NCBI RefSeq assembly: GCF_021390545.1
Contig: NZ_JAJUWR010000001.1
Coordinates: 62,001-126,000 of the forward strand
Direction: 5' to 3'
Length of the DNA: 64,000 nucleotides
Origin: Algoriphagus sp. AGSA1
GTDB taxonomy: Bacteria > Bacteroidota > Bacteroidia > Cytophagales > Cyclobacteriaceae
The translations under genes were made by a program, and so were the position numbers. Shown in pieces: positions 62,130 to 64,000 of the stretch; within the stretch, counting starts at the first letter, position 1; each line of letters opens with the position of its first letter. The notes beneath the pieces are model-generated. The model had not been told where the DNA came from. It searched no databases and saw only the letters and a program-made list of their open reading frames with translations.

Positions 62130-62185
62130 AGACAATTCTCTGACTCTTAATCTCTCTTCGTCAGACAGACTCTATCAACAAAACT

Positions 62186-64000
62186 ATGTGGATCAATTAC
62201 TTTAAAATCGCCTATCGGAATCTACTTCGGAACAAGGGGTTCTCGCTGACCAATCTGCTTGGACTGAGCATAGGCTGTACCAGTGCGATATTTATTCTGC
62301 TGTGGGTGTACGATGAACTTACCTATGACAAGTTTCATGAAAACTACGGGGAGATCTACCAGGTCATGGCACACCGGGACTACAACAATCAGATCTTTAC
62401 CGATCAAAACATGGTGTTTCCGCTTGGTCCCGCCATTGAACAAGAGCTGCCGGAGGTAAAGCATGCGGTGGTTTCCACTTATCCCGAATCGCACATTTTG
62501 TCAAATGGAGACCGTAAATTCCGGGAGAACGGGATCACAGCCAGTGAAAATTATTTTGAGGTGTTTTCCTGGCAGTTTCTGCAGGGAAATCCCAAAACGG
62601 CGCTTCCTGATCCCAGTTCCATCGTGCTGACAGAATCATCTGCCAAAGCCCTTTTCGGAGAGGAAGACCCCCTGCATAAAACAGTGAAAATAGACAACTC
62701 CCATGAATTGACAGTCACTGCTGTCCTCCAAGATCTTCCGGGAAACTCCACCTTTCAGTTTGACTACATCCACGCATTCAATCTTTCCGATGCAACACTG
62801 ACCCGGGCGATGAGCAACTGGACCAGTTCGTCCTGGAATATTTTTGTGCAGACCGTACCGGGGACTGACCCGGAGATCTTGTCCGAAAAAATAAGTGAGC
62901 TGAAGATTCAGAACAATCCCGGTGATAAGGGAATCAGTGAATACTTCGTCTTCCCGATGGCCAAGTGGAGACTCTATGGAGAGTTTAAGGAAGGAGTCAA
63001 CACCGGAGGGATGATCCAGTATGTACGGCTTTTTTTCTTTATCGCTGTGATCATACTCCTGATTGCCTGTGTCAATTTTATGAACCTTTCTACAGCCCGG
63101 TCCGAGCGCAGGGCAAAAGAAGTGGGGATCCGAAAAACACTGGGCTCGGACAAAAAACAACTGATTCTTCAGTTCTTTTTTGAATCTACCATTTTGACAG
63201 TAATGGCCTTCTTTTTATCAGTACTGGCTGTTTCCCTACTGATGCCCACATTCAATCAGCTGGTCGAAAAGTCCCTTTCCTTGGAGATCACTTCTTCTGT
63301 TTTTTTGATGATTGCCCTGGCAATCCTGCTCTTTACCGGAGTGATAGCAGGTAGCTATCCCGCCTTGTATCTTTCTTCGTTCAATCCGGTCAAGGTCCTG
63401 AAAGGGACTTTTCTAGTGGGTAAAAAAGCGGCTTTGCCCCGGAATATTCTCGTGGTGGCCCAGTTTGTGGTCTCTATACTGCTGATTTCCTGTACCCTGA
63501 TCATCTACCAACAAATCCAGCATATCAAAGACCGGGAAATGGGATATGATCCCAATAATCTCATCATGGTTTCCACTACAGATGACACCGGGAAAAACTT
63601 CGACGTAATCAAAGATGAACTCCTCAAGACCGGGACGATCCAAGCGGTGACCCGGACGTTTTCTCCCATTACCAGCATCTGGTGGAGATCTCCAGCGCCT
63701 GAGTGGGAAGGCAAACCCACCGATATGAATCTGCTGATGACTGGAATGAACTCAGATCTGGATTTTGCTGAAACGATAGGGGTCAGGATGCTTCAGGGCA
63801 CTGACTTCACCGGGATGCCGACCGATTCATCGGCTTTGATACTCAATTTGGCTGCCGTGGAGGCCATGGGACTGGAGGAACCCGTCGGGATGCAAATGAG
63901 ATACAACAATTCTACCTATACCGTCATCGGAGTCACAGACAATGTGGTCATGGATTCTCCATTCAAACCTGTAGATCCGATGATGATATTTTTTAATCCG
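62186..64000 (+). CDS. ABC3/FtsX-type permease, paralogue 6 (cut by window edge)
   Basis: The frame is open from the ATG at 62186 to the window end, 605 residues. It begins MWINYFKIAYRNLLRNKGFSLTNLLGLSIGC, then the first periplasmic domain, TM2 (about 283-303) with FMNLSTARSERRAKEVGIRKTLGS, helices to about residue 440, and part of the second periplasmic domain. The C-terminal FtsX half lies outside. By comparison with the complete copies about 190 residues are missing. It carries the palindrome/sigma-54-like promoter unit and may be the start of another cluster to the right. Confidence 0.93.
   Translation, partial: MWINYFKIAYRNLLRNKGFSLTNLLGLSIGCTSAIFILLWVYDELTYDKFHENYGEIYQVMAHRDYNNQIFTDQNMVFPLGPAIEQELPEVKHAVVSTYPESHILSNGDRKFRENGITASENYFEVFSWQFLQGNPKTALPDPSSIVLTESSAKALFGEEDPLHKTVKIDNSHELTVTAVLQDLPGNSTFQFDYIHAFNLSDATLTRAMSNWTSSSWNIFVQTVPGTDPEILSEKISELKIQNNPGDKGISEYFVFPMAKWRLYGEFKEGVNTGGMIQYVRLFFFIAVIILLIACVNFMNLSTARSERRAKEVGIRKTLGSDKKQLILQFFFESTILTVMAFFLSVLAVSLLMPTFNQLVEKSLSLEITSSVFLMIALAILLFTGVIAGSYPALYLSSFNPVKVLKGTFLVGKKAALPRNILVVAQFVVSILLISCTLIIYQQIQHIKDREMGYDPNNLIMVSTTDDTGKNFDVIKDELLKTGTIQAVTRTFSPITSIWWRSPAPEWEGKPTDMNLLMTGMNSDLDFAETIGVRMLQGTDFTGMPTDSSALILNLAAVEAMGLEEPVGMQMRYNNSTYTVIGVTDNVVMDSPFKPVDPMMIFFNP

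Noticed and set aside
61881-62135. ORFs on both strands upstream of the last permease
   Set aside because: They overlap the promoter unit at 62038-62129 and have no recognisable family.

Overview
The window looks like a chromosome segment of a marine or soil Bacteroidota, most likely order Cytophagales (Cyclobacteriaceae, Algoriphagus-like). This rests on gene content: SusC/SusD, DUF3823, NIPSNAP, ThuA/sugar-dehydrogenase fusions, head-GIN/DUF4097 proteins, large FtsX-type permeases, many lipoproteins with an SC or GC lipobox, and TAnnTTTG-type promoters. The genus is inference. No rRNA, tRNA, CRISPR array or complete insertion sequence was seen.

Region 1 (1-7.5 kb) carries rhamnose catabolism: a bifunctional rhamnulose-1-phosphate aldolase/dehydrogenase cut by the left edge, divergent from an L-rhamnose isomerase gene that is followed 27 bp later by a sulfatase. 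Then come an SMP-30 lactonase, a TMEM220-like membrane protein, a NIPSNAP protein and a small lipoprotein. The content suggests use of sulfated, rhamnose-containing polysaccharide. Region 2 (8-18.6 kb, all minus) has a giant ThuA/PQQ-dehydrogenase/PKD/cytochrome c/CBM fusion, galactokinase, a LacI regulator, an M28 peptidase overlapping cysS, a frameshifted ParE-type toxin remnant, and purH. Region 3 (19-28 kb) is a small glycan-uptake locus: a GH18 enzyme, then SusC, SusD and DUF3823, closed by a strong terminator.

Region 4 (28-64 kb) is the accessory-looking part. It holds a TPR-histidine kinase, two GIN proteins, one DUF4097 protein and six ABC3/FtsX-type permease genes (five complete, the sixth cut by the right edge), plus one more permease reduced to its two ends behind a PadR gene. 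No ATPase subunit for them lies in the window. Spacers between these genes are packed with several families of short repeats. Bestrophin and cydAB interrupt the set. Directly after cydB lies an AT-rich insert with a frameshifted C10 protease, a PD40 protein, a second copy of the cydB 3' end, a small four-cysteine secreted peptide and a TolB-like propeller lipoprotein.

The strongest unexplained signal is a promoter architecture found in front of three separate genes (43.8, 47.8 and 62.1 kb). A CGGACA-N4-TGTCCG palindrome sits exactly 75 or 76 bp upstream of a TGGCAT...GTGGA element that resembles a sigma-54 -24/-12 promoter. It links a DUF4097 protein and two permeases into one probable regulon and suggests that the permeases and the GIN/DUF4097 surface proteins form one regulated system.
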